From positions 1-64,000 of the forward strand of contig CBDHDN010000003.1 in NCBI GenBank assembly GCA_965261585.1: 64,000 nucleotides of DNA. Reading direction: 5' to 3'. This document shows positions 9,031 to 17,360 of this stretch, one piece after another. Position numbers and translations under genes: made by a program. Each line of letters begins with the position of its first letter. Positions within the stretch are counted from its first letter, which is position 1. This stretch comes from CBDHDN01 sp965261585. GTDB lineage: Bacteria; Pseudomonadota; Alphaproteobacteria; UBA6615. The notes under the pieces are model-generated. The model did no database searches and was not told where the DNA came from. It saw only the letters and a program-made list of their open reading frames with translations.

Positions 9031-10030
9031 GTGGCTCGCCGCCGTGGTGTTCCTGGCGCTGGCCGTGTTTCCGGCTGTCGGCGGCGTCTATTGGACGGAT
9101 CAGGCGACGCGGTTCGTCGTGTTCGGCCTGTTCGCCATGTCGCTGTCGCTGATCTGGGGCCGCGGCGGCATCCTGTGTTTCGGCCAGGCCATGTTCTTCG
9201 GCATCGGCGGCTATGTCATGGCGACGTTGACCATGGGCATGGCCGGCCCGGCGCTGTCGGGCACGCTGGTCGCATTGGTGCTGGCCGTCGCCGCGGGCGC
9301 GGCGTTCGCCGTGGTGCTCGGCCAGTTCCTGTTCTGGGGCCGCGGCATCGCCGGCCCCTATCTGGCGATCGTGACCCTGGCGATCGCGTTCATCCTCGAG
9401 CAATCGGTGCGCTCGTCCTACGGCCTGGGCGCCGACAACGGCCTCTCCGGCGTGCCGCCCCTGGGCCTGAACATAGCGGGCGCGCGCGCCGAGCTCGACG
9501 ACCCGCGCGCCCGGTTCTACGTCGTGCTGGCGGTCGCCGCGGCCGTCTGCTTCGTGCTCGACCGCCTGCTGGCCTCGCCCTTCGGCCTCGTGCTGACGGC
9601 GGTGAAGACGAACCCCGACCGCGCCGCCTTCCTGGGCTACCGCGTTGCCCGCATCCGCACGGCTGCATTCGCCGCCGGCGCCGCGATCGCGGCCTTGGCC
9701 GGCGCCCTGTTCGTCGCCGTCGACGAGTTCGCCTCGCCGACCCTGATCGGCTTCGGCCTGTCGACCGAGGTGCTGATCTGGGTCGCGCTGGGCGGCAAGG
9801 AGATGGTGCTGGCCGCGTTCCTCGGCGCCATTGCCGTGCGCCTCGCCGAGGGCTTCCTCGCCGGCCTCTTCGGCGCTTATTGGATCCTCGCGCTCGGCCT
9901 CGTCTTCATGCTGTCGGTCGTGCTGCTCCCCAAGGGCCTGATCGCGACGCCGTTGGCCCGGCTCGCCGGCCCCGCAAAACGCGCTAGCGGTACCGGCGCT
10001 TACCCGTTCTTAACCTTGATCAATCCTTAA
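9020..10030 (+). CDS. ABC transporter permease, UrtC/LivM type
   Basis: Second inner-membrane permease of the importer, 336 residues, with about eight to ten hydrophobic helices. Landmarks are GILCFGQAMFFGIGGYVMA, PYLAIVTLAIAFILEQ and FGLSTEVLIWVALGGKEM, the last typical of UrtC-like proteins. The ATG at 9020 overlaps the preceding permease by 11 bases. The tail (ASGTGAYPFLTLINP) is unusually long after the normal PKGLI ending and may be an altered C-terminus. Its TAA overlaps the ATG of the next gene by one base. Confidence 0.88.
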   Translation: MAPRWLAAVVFLALAVFPAVGGVYWTDQATRFVVFGLFAMSLSLIWGRGGILCFGQAMFFGIGGYVMATLTMGMAGPALSGTLVALVLAVAAGAAFAVVLGQFLFWGRGIAGPYLAIVTLAIAFILEQSVRSSYGLGADNGLSGVPPLGLNIAGARAELDDPRARFYVVLAVAAAVCFVLDRLLASPFGLVLTAVKTNPDRAAFLGYRVARIRTAAFAAGAAIAALAGALFVAVDEFASPTLIGFGLSTEVLIWVALGGKEMVLAAFLGAIAVRLAEGFLAGLFGAYWILALGLVFMLSVVLLPKGLIATPLARLAGPAKRASGTGAYPFLTLINP

Positions 10031-11055
10031 TGGGCGGATTGATCGGCAGCCTCCGCGGGGCGGTTGGGATGACGGGTTCCGCGCCAGGAGCCATCCAAGA
10101 CACGCACGACACGCCGGACTCGGTGAGCGGGTTTGGCGACTGCGAAGTCTGCGGCGCGCGCCGTTGGCTGCTGCGCCATGGCGGCCCGGTGCGCACCGGT
10201 GCGTTTGGTGCCGCGGCCGCCGGCCGGGTTGCCGAGTGCGGTGGCTGCGGTGTCGCCCGGCTGGAGGAGGCCAGTTGCCTTGGCGAGGTCAGCTATGAGG
10301 CGGCCGACTATCGCGAGGCGGTGGGTGATGGAGCCGCGGTTGCCGGTTATTTCGAGGGCCACGACCGGCTGCAGGTGCGCGAGCTGCAGCTGTTGTCGTC
10401 CCGCCGGATCCGCGGCAACCTCGTCGCCGACATCGGCTGCGGCGGCGGGTCTTTCCTGGACTACGTGCACACGCTCGCCGCGCAGACCGTCGCGGTGGAG
10501 CCGTTCGCGGGTTACCACGAATCGCTGCGCGAGCGTGGCCATCGGGTGTTCGCCTACGCCGAACAGGCGGCGGCGGCGTTCGCGGGATTGGTTGACCTGG
10601 CAACGGCCTTCGCCGTCATCGAGCACGTGGCCGACCCGGTCGCCTTTCTGCGGGACATCCGCAAGCTGATGAAGCAGGACGGGTGCTTGGTCGTGAGCAC
10701 GCCCAACCGGTTGGACCTGTTGATGGAGTTGCTGCCGGAGGACTATCCCGCCTTCTTCTATCGCACGGCGCATCGCTGGTACTTCGACGCGGGTTCGCTC
10801 GGCAAATGTGCGGAGCGGGCAGGCTTCGCCGTTGAGCGAACCGTCCACTATCAACGTTATGGCCCATCCAACGCGTTTGCCTGGCTGCGCGATCGGCGGC
10901 CCACTGGGGATGCCTCCCTGCCGGGCCTGGAGAGCACGGTCCTGGACTCGGTCTGGCGGCGCACGCTCGAAGAGCGCGGCGTGGCCGACTACCTCTACAT
11001 GTTCCTGCGGCCAGTCGCCGCCGCCCAATCGGTCACCGTCGGCGAAGCGGCATGA
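10030..11055 (+). CDS. Class I SAM-dependent methyltransferase with N-terminal zinc-ribbon-like motif
   Basis: 341 residues. Near residue 38 a CEVCG knuckle and near residue 70 a CGGCG knuckle form a likely zinc site. This is followed by the SAM-binding motif VADIGCGGGSFLDYV and a typical motif cluster (LATAFAVIEHVADPVAF, then GCLVVSTPNR). Proteins of this architecture usually act on sugars or sugar nucleotides in surface polysaccharide loci. The start chosen (ATG 10030) overlaps the permease stop; ATG 10069 (MTGSAPG) is an alternative. Its TGA overlaps the ATG of the following oxidoreductase fragment, fitting a glycan-modification operon. The adjacency to an importer may be accidental. Confidence 0.8.
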   Translation: MGGLIGSLRGAVGMTGSAPGAIQDTHDTPDSVSGFGDCEVCGARRWLLRHGGPVRTGAFGAAAAGRVAECGGCGVARLEEASCLGEVSYEAADYREAVGDGAAVAGYFEGHDRLQVRELQLLSSRRIRGNLVADIGCGGGSFLDYVHTLAAQTVAVEPFAGYHESLRERGHRVFAYAEQAAAAFAGLVDLATAFAVIEHVADPVAFLRDIRKLMKQDGCLVVSTPNRLDLLMELLPEDYPAFFYRTAHRWYFDAGSLGKCAERAGFAVERTVHYQRYGPSNAFAWLRDRRPTGDASLPGLESTVLDSVWRRTLEERGVADYLYMFLRPVAAAQSVTVGEAA

Positions 11056-11300
11056 CACGGGTCAAGGTCATCGGCGCTGGCTCGATCGGCAACCACCTGG
11101 CGCACGCGGCGCGATGCCTCGGCTGGTCGGTCGATATCTGCGATTGTGACCCAACGGCCTTACAGCGCACGAAGCAGCAGATCTACCCCGCTCGCTATGG
11201 CGCCTGGGACGAGGCGATCCGCCTGTTCATGGTCGATGCGGCGCCAATAGGCGGCTACGACCTGATCTGCGTCGGCACACCGCCGGACACGCAGGTCGAG
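11052..11300 (+). pseudogene. Gfo/Idh/MocA-like NAD(P)-binding protein, 3'-truncated
   Basis: The N-terminal Rossmann segment of an oxidoreductase starts at ATG 11052, four bases before the upstream stop (ATGA overlap). It shows VKVIGAGSIGNHLAHAAR, then a second strand ending VDICDCDP and YDLICVGTPPDTQVE. At about 11300 it runs into the 3' side of an IS66-like transposase read on the other strand, and the catalytic domain is missing. The rest of the gene is not on the far side of the IS remnant, where a transglycosylase gene appears instead. So this is a deletion or rearrangement end, not a simple insertion. Confidence 0.7.
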
Positions 11301-11847
11301 GACGACCAGCAATTCGAGCCTGTTGGCGTGGATACGCGCCAGCAGCCGATCCAGGGTGATGAAGCCGGTTTTACTGGTGAAGAGCGCATCGAAGCGGCGC
11401 GCCAGTTGCCCGCCGAGCCTTTTGCTTGGCTTTCGGCGATAGGCTTTCAGAGCGGCGTAGAGCGACCAGGAGTCGGGCTTGTATGCGTTCCTTTTCCCGC
11501 CGCTGGTGATCGGTGAAGGCATCCAGCTTGTGGATCAACCGCTCGGCGTGAACCCAGCACAAGGCATGCCGGCCGACATTGAACTGACCGGCGTCGTCGC
11601 TGAGGATCACGGTGTCGGCCAGCAGTCCGTGCGCCTGGATGGCGCCCCCACAAAGCGCCTTCGGTGGCGATCCGCACCGGCTCGGGATGGACGTTCAGGG
11701 CGGTAATGCCAAGCTGCTCCAGGTGGGCCATCCAGGCCCCTTCACTGGCAAAGCGCCGGGATTTACACCCGTTGCCGGGCGCTTCGGCCAAGCGGGCAAT
11801 CACCGGGCCGGCCAGATTGCGCTTATGCATGTAGGCAAAGGCCGCCG

Positions 11848-13301
11848 GGGGATGTCCCGGGCTCTGTTGAAAAGCTGAAGTAGGCGTCGTCCGCCTGGAG
11901 CCGCTAGGCTCTGGGTGCTGATTCCATCAAGGAGAACGACGCCATGACCAAGACTACACGCAACGACCGTTCCTCGGAACCATCCTGTCGGCTCTTGCCA
12001 TCGATGCCGGAGGCCTTCGACGATCTGCGCATGAGCGTCGATCGCTTCTGCCTTTTGGCGGGCCTCGAGTCTTTGAACGAGATGATGTCGGCGGACGCGG
12101 AAGCCTTGTGCGGTTCGCGCCACGCCCGCTCGGGCGAGCGCAAGGGCCATCGATGGGGCACGACCCGGAGCGAGATCGCCTACCACGGCGGCAAAGTGAA
12201 GGTCGAGCGCCCTCGGGTGCGGGACTTCGCGGGTCGGGAGATGAGCCTGCCGAGTTGGGAGCTGCTGTCGGGAACCCGAACTCTTGCAAGCCTGGGCGAT
12301 GAATCTGATGGTGATCAACGTCTCGACCCGCAAGTATGCCCGCGCGGTGCGCCCGCCGGACGATGCGGGCGGCGATCTGCCGGCGGCATCGGGTGACGCA
12401 ACCTCGAAGTCGGCGGTCTCGCGCCGTTTCGTGGCGTTGACGCGAAGCAAGCTGAAGGCCTGGCTGGCGAGCCCGCTCGACGATCTCGATCTCGTGGTGC
12501 TCCAGATCGACGGGCTCCATGTCGGCGATCACCTGATGGTGGCGGCGATCGGCATCGACACCGGCGGCGCGAAGCACGTGCTGGGCCTGGCCGAGGGCGC
12601 GACGGAGAACGCGGCCACGGTGCAAGCCATGCTCGACAACCTGATCGAGCGCGGTCTCGATCCCGAACGGCCTCGGCTCTACATCGTCGACGGCGCCAAG
12701 GCGCTCTCGAAGGCGATCCGGCGGACCTTCGGGCGGGCGGCGGCCCTCCAGCGCTGCCAGGTGCACAAGGGGCGCAACATCACGGACCGGCTGGACGAGA
12801 GCCTCCATGCCGGCGGTCAGGGAAGGTCTTGCGGCAGGCCTGGCAGCAGGACGACGCGGCCAAGGCCGAACGGCTCTTGCGCAACCTCGCCCGCCGTCTG
12901 GAGCATGACGCACCCGGCGTCTCGGGCTCGATCCTGGAGGGCCTGGACGAGATCCTGACGGTGATCCGGCTCGGCCTCCCGCCGCAACTTCGACGCTCGC
13001 TGGCTTGCACCAACGCCATCGAGAACGCGATCGGCACCGTCCGGACGGTGCAGCGGAACGTCAAGCGCTGGCGCAACGCCGAGATGGCGCTGCGTTGGAC
13101 CGCCGCCGGCCTCTTGGAGGCGCAAAAGACCTTCCGCCGCCTCAAGGCCTACCGCCAGCTCCCCATCCTCGACGCCGCCCTGCGGGAGGCGGTGAGAAAG
13201 GCCGGAGCAAAGTCCGTCATTGAAGACATCGAGGTGGCCGCGTAGCCTCTCGATCAGAAGATGCCTATCTCGCACTTTTCAACATTGGGTGGGACATCGC
13301 C
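11848..13301 (+). mobile_element. IS256-family insertion sequence nested in the IS66-like element
   Basis: 1454 bases. The ends share GATGTCCC, six variable bases, then TGTTGAAAAG (left 11851-11874, right the reverse complement ending 13301), forming imperfect terminal inverted repeats. It is flanked by a 9-10 base target duplication. It carries one mutator-type transposase gene that needs two frame corrections. It is the youngest layer at this spot because it splits the older IS66-like element. Confidence 0.85.
11944..13245 (+). pseudogene. IS256 family (mutator-type) transposase, two frameshifts
   Basis: DDE transposase of the IS256 family. Start ATG 11944 (MTKTTRNDRSSEPSC). The first frame holds GERKGHRWGTTRSEIAYHGG and VERPRVRDFAGREMSLPS. 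After about 12275 the second frame gives VLQIDGLHVGDHLMVAAIGID with the first catalytic Asp region and LYIVDGAKALSKAIRRTFG with the second. After about 12815 the third frame gives the C-terminal part (ACTNAIENAIGTVRTVQRNV, with the family Glu in AIEN) ending at TAG 13245. The frame changes make it inactive unless they are sequencing errors. Confidence 0.85.
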
Positions 13302-14236
13302 AAGGCCGCCGCGTTGAGTACATAGTCCCCATGCCCGGCCTGCAGCAGCTCCAGGAAGTTCAGACGGCTCTTGGAAAAGGTCGTGCCAAACCAGGCGAAC
13401 GCATCATTGCCGATCTGCGTCGTCACCCCGTTGCGATCGCCATGCCGGGCGCCGGTGTCGCCCACGCTGATCCAGGGTGCGCCTCCAGGCCGGCGCGCAA
13501 GACCGCTTGGCTCTCGGCGACGAAATCTTCCTGGCCCTGGTTCAAGAGCCGCATGATCTGGCGCTTGGAGATATCGACGCCGAGATCACGCAATAGTCTC
13601 GTCAAACGTTCCACGCTGGTTTGGGCCCCGTGGTATTGGGCCAACACGAAGCGGCGAAGCTCGGCGCCGAAATGACCCCGCGTCCCCGCCGGCAAGGGCG
13701 CCACCACATAAGCACCCTCCGGGGTCAGCCAGCGCTCGCGGCGCAACAGAGCATTGTACGGCCGGCAGACCAGATCCTGAACCAGATAATCCTCATAACC
13801 CTTGAAGCGCGAACCCGCCGGTGCCTCGGCCGCGACCACGCGCCTCTCATCGATCGCAACCCGGCCTTTCTTGGCCCGACGCCGCGCCTTGTTGGCCGCC
13901 CGACCCGCCTTGCCCCGAGACCGGGCTTCTCCATCCATGCCGCTGGGCTTGATATCCGGCGGCCCGGAAAGGCCTTTAAGGCGGCGGATCTCTTCACGCA
14001 ACACCGCGTTCTCGGCACGCAAAGCCGCCTGATCTTCAAGAAGTTCCAAAACCAACGCCTTCAGGGAGGTGATATCAGGCTCGTCGATATCCGGAGGCGA
14101 TTCGGTCATAACCGGATCGAATCACAACAATGACGCACACGATATCGCTATCTTGTGGCGCGGCTCAACAATTGCCCCATATGTGGCGGATCAGACTCAC
14201 CGCACCCGAGCCTCACCTGCCCGGCCTTTTGCCCCG

Positions 14237-15126
14237 ATTACCCGCGCACGTTCTACGGCCATCTGGCGCGCCACCAGCTCGGCCTCGAGCCGGGACGTCC
14301 GGTTCGAGGCCCTGTCGCTGACGGAGGCGGCCCTGGACAAGCTGCTGGCGTCGCCGGCGGGTGTCCGCGCGGTTGCGCTCGTGCAAGTCGGTCAAGAGGA
14401 TCGTGCGGGGCTTGAGCTGTTTGCGCTGGACGACTGGAACGAGCCGATAACGGCCCAGGCGATGCTGGCGTTGGCGTACTCCTATGGGCGCGCCAAGCTG
14501 GGGTTCGAGATCGGCAAGCGCTTGCTCGCCGACGGCGTCGGCTATTCGGAAGAGACCCTCGATCCGGTGCTCTATCCGGTGCCGCCGTGGCGGCCCGACG
14601 ACGGCTTCATCGTCGATCGGGCCCCTGATCTTTGCGCTGATCAGGCGGGAATCGTTCTTCGACCCGAGGGCAAAGAGCCCGCACGGCGCCCGCGGCGTCA
14701 TGCAGCTGATGCCACGGACCGCGGCAGCGCTCGACGGCCGGCGCCGGTTTCGCGGCAGCGAGGGTGAGCTGCTCTACGATCCCAATTTCAACATCGCCCT
14801 TGGCCAGCGCTATCTGCAGCGGCTGCTGGAACGTCGCGGCGCGCGCAACGATCTGTTGCGCATGGTCGCAGCGTACAATGCCGGGCCGGGGAACCTCGTG
14901 AAGTGGGAGCGCCGCATGGCCTTCGGCGATGATGCGCTGATGTTCATGGAGAGCATCCCCAACAAGGAAACGCGGGACTATGTCACCCGGGTGATGAGCA
15001 ACCTGTGGGTCTACCGCCAGCGCTTCGGCCAGCCCACGCCATCCCTCGATGACATGGCCGAGGGGGCGGTGGCCGAGCTACATCTCCATCGATGCCGAGA
15101 CTGCTCGGTTCACCTCGCACCAGTAA
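14237..15126 (+). pseudogene. Soluble lytic murein transglycosylase (Slt family), 5'-truncated, frameshifted
   Basis: The C-terminal half of a periplasmic lytic transglycosylase that cleaves peptidoglycan between MurNAc and GlcNAc. The first recognisable piece is YPRTFYGHLARHQLGLEP. Next comes an alpha-helical linker, and then the SLT domain: FALIRRESFFDPRAKSPHGA with the catalytic Glu, GVMQLMPRTA, LLRMVAAYNAGPGNLVKW. It ends WPSYISIDAETARFTSHQ at TAA 15126. Three frame changes are needed, near 14290, 14625 and at the G run near 15062-15067. The N-terminal U-domain is lost beyond the IS66 remnant. Confidence 0.8.
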
Positions 15127-15219
15127 TCCGTCAGGCGGGGCCTTCTGCCGGCGCGGCGGTCGGGCTAGCCTCTCCCAAACCTCGCGGCGGTGCCGCGAGG
15201 GCATTGGGGGGAGGCTCAG

Positions 15220-15680
15220 ATGACGCTCTTCGAACGGCGCGAGTACCTGTCGCGTGTCGACCGCACGAAGGAACGCATGGCGGCGCGCGGCATCGACGTG
15301 TTGCTGGTCGCCAGCCCGGCCAACCAATTCTACCTGACCGGCTACGACGGCTGCTCGTTCTATACGCCGCAGATGGTCGTGGTCAGCCTCGCCCAGGAGG
15401 AGCCGGTCTGGGTCGGCCGCGCCATGGATGCCGCCGGCGCCAAGTTCACCGCGTTCCTGACGCCCGACAACGTCGTGCCCTATCCCGACACCTATGTCGG
15501 GTCGGGCGAGCGCCACCCCATGGAATTCGTTGCCGACGTGGTCAGACAGCGCGGCTGGGACCGTGGCGCCATCGGCGTCGAGATGGATGACTACTACTAC
15601 ACCGCACGCTGGCACGAGATCCTGACCAGGGACCTGCCGAATGCCCGGCTCGTCGACGCGTTCCTGCTCGTCAACTGGAC
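15220..15680 (+). pseudogene. M24 family Xaa-Pro peptidase/creatinase-like protein, only N-terminal domain left
   Basis: Start ATG 15220 follows a good ribosome site (GGGGGGAGGC). The Creatinase_N domain is clear: MTLFERREYLSRVDRTKERM, LLVASPANQFYLTGYDGCSF, and an ending near DAFLLVNW. At about 15680 the coding match stops, and the next bases are the reverse complement of a threonine dehydratase interior. The catalytic metal-binding domain is absent from the window. The fused reading frame that continues to 15870 is antisense to the dehydratase and is not a real protein end. Confidence 0.8.
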
Positions 15681-16048
15681 CGTGCTCCACAAGCTCGGCG
15701 CCCAAGGGCGCGCATGGCCCGGTTCTTCTCGACGCTGTTGGCCTGGGGCACGACGATCGTCGCCGTCAGGCCATACGCGGCGGCGGCAAAGGCGGCGCTC
15801 TGACCGTGCTTGCCGCGGGTCGCGGCGACGAGGCCGGCGGCGTCCGGTTGGGTGCGCCTCAGGTCGTTGACGTAGATCAGCCCACCGCGCAGCTTGAAGG
15901 CGCCGATCGGCGTGTGGTTCTCGTGCTTGACCCAGACCGTGCAACCGCAGCGCCCGGCCAGCAGCGGCCAACAATATTGCGGCGTCGGCGCCATGTGCCG
16001 TCCGATGATGGTTTCCGCCGCGTCGATTTCGGCGAGGCTTGGCAGCAT
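15681..16048 (-). pseudogene. Threonine/serine dehydratase (fold-type II PLP enzyme), only N-terminal part left
   Basis: PLP-dependent beta-elimination enzyme. Start ATG 16048 (MLPSLAEIDAAETIIGRHM). The PLP-lysine region is KHENHTPIGAFKLRGG, with the Schiff-base lysine in GAFKLRGG, followed by VAATRGKHGQSAAFAAAAYG and IVVPQANSVEKNRAMRALG. One extra T near 15708 shifts the frame before AELVEHG. The gene is then cut at about 15680 and joined tail-to-tail to the M24 fragment. The asparagine of the usual GNHGQ loop is Lys here (GKHGQ), another sign of decay or divergence. Confidence 0.75.
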
Positions 16049-16199
16049 GTGGTCCTCCCAGCCGATGTCTGCGCCCGGGCCCGAAGGCTATAGACCGGGC
16101 GCCACGCCGCAAGCCGGAAACACTGCCGGAACGGGCCGGCCGGCGGCGGGTTTACCTCGCATTTAGGGTTGATTGGTTACGAACATGCTAGGAGGTCCC

Positions 16200-16226
16200 A
16201 TGCCAAGCTTGCGAGTGGCCGCATGA
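16200..16226 (+). other. Possible 8-codon leader peptide coupled to the next gene
   Basis: A perfect AGGAGG at 16190-16195 is followed by ATG 16200, which opens an eight-codon frame (MPSLRVAA) ending in TGA 16224-16226. That TGA overlaps the in-frame ATG 16223 of the methyltransferase-like gene. This is either a translationally coupled leader or the true N-terminus separated by a one-base frameshift. Confidence 0.4.
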
Positions 16227-17050
16227 GCTCGGTGGGCGCCCCGGCTGTGGCCGAGGAGGGCACGATAGCCTATCCGGCGGACTATTGGCCGGACGCGCGT
16301 ATCCGCCTGAAGGAGCAGATCTGGGGCCCCGGCTTCGTCGAGCCGGGCGGGGCGGATTATATTATCAACCTCGTCCAGCCGTGCGGACTGACCTCGGCGA
16401 TGAGCCTGCTCGACGTGACGGCAAGGCTGGGTCGGGCGGCGCGAGCGATCGTCGACGTTTTGGATGCCTGGATCACCGGTCTGGAGATGGATCCGATTCT
16501 GGCCGACAAGGGCATGGCGGAATCGGTGCGTCTGAGCGTCGACAAAAAGGCGCCCATCAAGGTGTTCGACCCAGCGGGCTTCATGATCGAAAAGCGCTTC
16601 GATGTGATGTTCGCGCGAGAGGGGTTCTTTGCGCTACCGGAAAAGAAGTCGATGCTGCAGAAACTGTGCAAGGCCGTGAAGCCCGGCGGGGAGTTGCTGT
16701 TCACCGACATCGCGCGGACCACCCAGCCACAAACGCCAGCCTACGAGGCGTGGGTGCGATCGGAGCCGCTGCGACCGCAGCCGTGGACAGTCGACCACTA
16801 TGTCAGCCACCTGGAAGGGCTGGGCATGAAGGTCCGGGTCAGCGCCGACATCACCGACAACTATGCCCGCATGGCCAGGCGCCAGCTCTATCGGTTCGTA
16901 TGTTCGCTCGATCTCGCGGACCATTCACACGACGATTTGATGCTGCTGCTCGACGAGGCCGAGTTTTGGACCCGACGGATCGCGGCCTTCGATGCCGGCG
17001 ACTTGACAATGTTGCGGTTGTTCGCGATGAAGTTCGGCACGTCATGTTGA
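16223..17050 (+). CDS. Methyltransferase-like protein with degenerate SAM motif
   Basis: About 275 residues from ATG 16223; an upstream frame extension to 16169 is possible. The arrangement is that of a class I methyltransferase: a first strand LLDVTARLGRAARAIVD, an acidic second strand GLEMDP, and motif-IV/V-like FDVMFAREGFFALPEK and AVKPGGELLFTDI. However, the GxGxG loop is replaced by TARLGRA, so SAM binding is doubtful. A C-terminal region (YRFVCSLDLADHSHDDLM) follows. The overall layout resembles phosphoethanolamine or sterol methyltransferase-type proteins, but the function is not assignable. The strongest ribosome site belongs to the short leader just upstream. Confidence 0.6.
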   Translation: MSSVGAPAVAEEGTIAYPADYWPDARIRLKEQIWGPGFVEPGGADYIINLVQPCGLTSAMSLLDVTARLGRAARAIVDVLDAWITGLEMDPILADKGMAESVRLSVDKKAPIKVFDPAGFMIEKRFDVMFAREGFFALPEKKSMLQKLCKAVKPGGELLFTDIARTTQPQTPAYEAWVRSEPLRPQPWTVDHYVSHLEGLGMKVRVSADITDNYARMARRQLYRFVCSLDLADHSHDDLMLLLDEAEFWTRRIAAFDAGDLTMLRLFAMKFGTSC

Positions 17051-17075
17051 CACGTTCGGGGCGCCCTAGTAGGGT
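17047..17075 (+). promoter_or_regulatory. Predicted sigma-70-type promoter for rpmJ
   Basis: TTGACA at 17047-17052, a 17-base spacer and TAGGGT at 17070-17075 lie about 30 bases upstream of the rpmJ ATG. The -35 hexamer overlaps the stop codon of the preceding gene. The spacing and perfect -35 make it a good candidate; the -10 is weak. Confidence 0.5.
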
Positions 17076-17103
17076 CCGCCGCCGCGACCAGGGGTACTGT
17101 GTC

Positions 17104-17229
17104 ATGAAAGTCGCCAATTCGCTGAAGTCCATCAAGAAGCGCCATAAGGGCTGCCAGGTCGTGCGCCGGCGCGGGCGGATCTATGTGATCAACAAGAAAA
17201 ACCCCCGCTTCAAGGCGCGGCAAGGCTGA
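17104..17229 (+). CDS. rpmJ: 50S ribosomal protein L36
   Basis: 41 residues: MKVANSLKSIKKRHKGCQVV then RRRGRIYVINKKNPRFKARQ and a final Gly. This is the alphaproteobacterial form of L36 that lacks the zinc-binding CxxC pattern (only one Cys, C17). It is a component of the large ribosomal subunit. It stands alone, as is common for rpmJ in alphaproteobacteria, with its own promoter upstream and a terminator downstream. Confidence 0.97.
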   Translation: MKVANSLKSIKKRHKGCQVVRRRGRIYVINKKNPRFKARQG

Positions 17230-17255
17230 CGCCGGATCCGCACCCGAGTGTTGCG

Positions 17256-17282
17256 ACCGCGCCCGTGAGGCGCGGTTTGTCG
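17256..17282 (+). terminator. Rho-independent-type terminator after rpmJ
   Basis: Stem ACCGCGCC (17256-17263), loop CGTGA, stem GGCGCGGT (17269-17276), then TTGTCGTT. The stem is perfect over eight pairs. The T tract is short and interrupted, so strength is uncertain. Confidence 0.6.
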
Positions 17283-17304
17283 TTGTGAGGCCGGCGGGTG
17301 CGAT

Positions 17305-17332
17305 TTCACAGCAGCGCATAACGCTCTACACT
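17305..17332 (+). promoter_or_regulatory. Possible promoter for glcDEF
   Basis: TTCACA (17305-17310), a 16-base spacer and TACACT (17327-17332) lie 28 bases before the glcD ATG, downstream of the rpmJ terminator. Both hexamers deviate from consensus. No operator for a GlcC-like regulator is recognisable. Confidence 0.3.
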
Positions 17333-17360
17333 CCTGGGCCGCTGTGAGGGAGCTCAGGCG

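Larger units (their letters stand above)
11838..13311. repeat. Target-site duplication flanking the IS256 element
   Basis: AAGGCCGCCG occurs at 11838-11847 and again at 13302-13311, immediately outside the IS256 inverted repeats. It codes for the Ala-Ala segment of the interrupted IS66 transposase on both sides. That proves a direct insertion into that gene. The length (9-10 bases, depending on which G belongs to the element end) fits the 8-9 base duplications of the IS256 family. Confidence 0.85.
11300..14109 (-). pseudogene. IS66-like transposase, split, truncated and frameshifted
   Basis: The DDE transposase begins at ATG 14109 (MTESPPDIDEPDITSLKALV). It has the leucine-zipper-like LEDQAALRAENAVLREEI and the SRFKGYEDYLVQDLVCRPYN region. 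It continues in a second frame from about 13465 (GARHGDRNGVTTQIGND, FAWFGTTFSKSRLNFLELL) and is cut within NAAA by IS256. It resumes at 11847 downwards (FAYMHKRNLAGPVIARLAEAP, then DDAGQFNVGRHALCWVHAER and KTGFITLDRLLARIHANR) in several frames. The usual ending after LELLVVLD (HTNGSENDIR type) is absent. It cannot be functional. Confidence 0.8.
11300..14150 (-). mobile_element. IS66-like element remnant, interrupted by an IS256 element
   Basis: This remnant is recognised from its transposase, read on the minus strand from 14109 to about 11300 in two halves around the IS256 insertion. The C-terminal end of the transposase and the terminal inverted repeat on the left are missing. The boundary on the right lies somewhere between 14110 and 14237 and cannot be placed. 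Left flank is a Gfo/Idh fragment; right flank is a transglycosylase fragment. The remnant therefore marks a recombination or deletion point between formerly separate loci. Confidence 0.75.

Noticed and set aside
9980..10030. CtrA-type site TTAA-N7-TTAA near the end of the UrtC-like gene
   Set aside because: The two TTAA are 13 bases apart, not 7, and lie inside a coding region.
6551..10030. Firm assignment as the urea transporter UrtABCDE
   Set aside because: The ATPases and permease look UrtD/E/C-like, but there is no urease or nitrogen-control context and the binding protein is broken, so only the type is stated.
11160..11522. Independent minus-strand gene overlapping the oxidoreductase fragment
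   Set aside because: It is a C-terminal piece of the broken IS66-like transposase running on into the antisense of the neighbour.
15190..15870. Apparent fusion protein of an M24 peptidase with an Arg-rich tail
   Set aside because: The tail is the antisense of the threonine dehydratase; it is a rearrangement joint, not a new protein.
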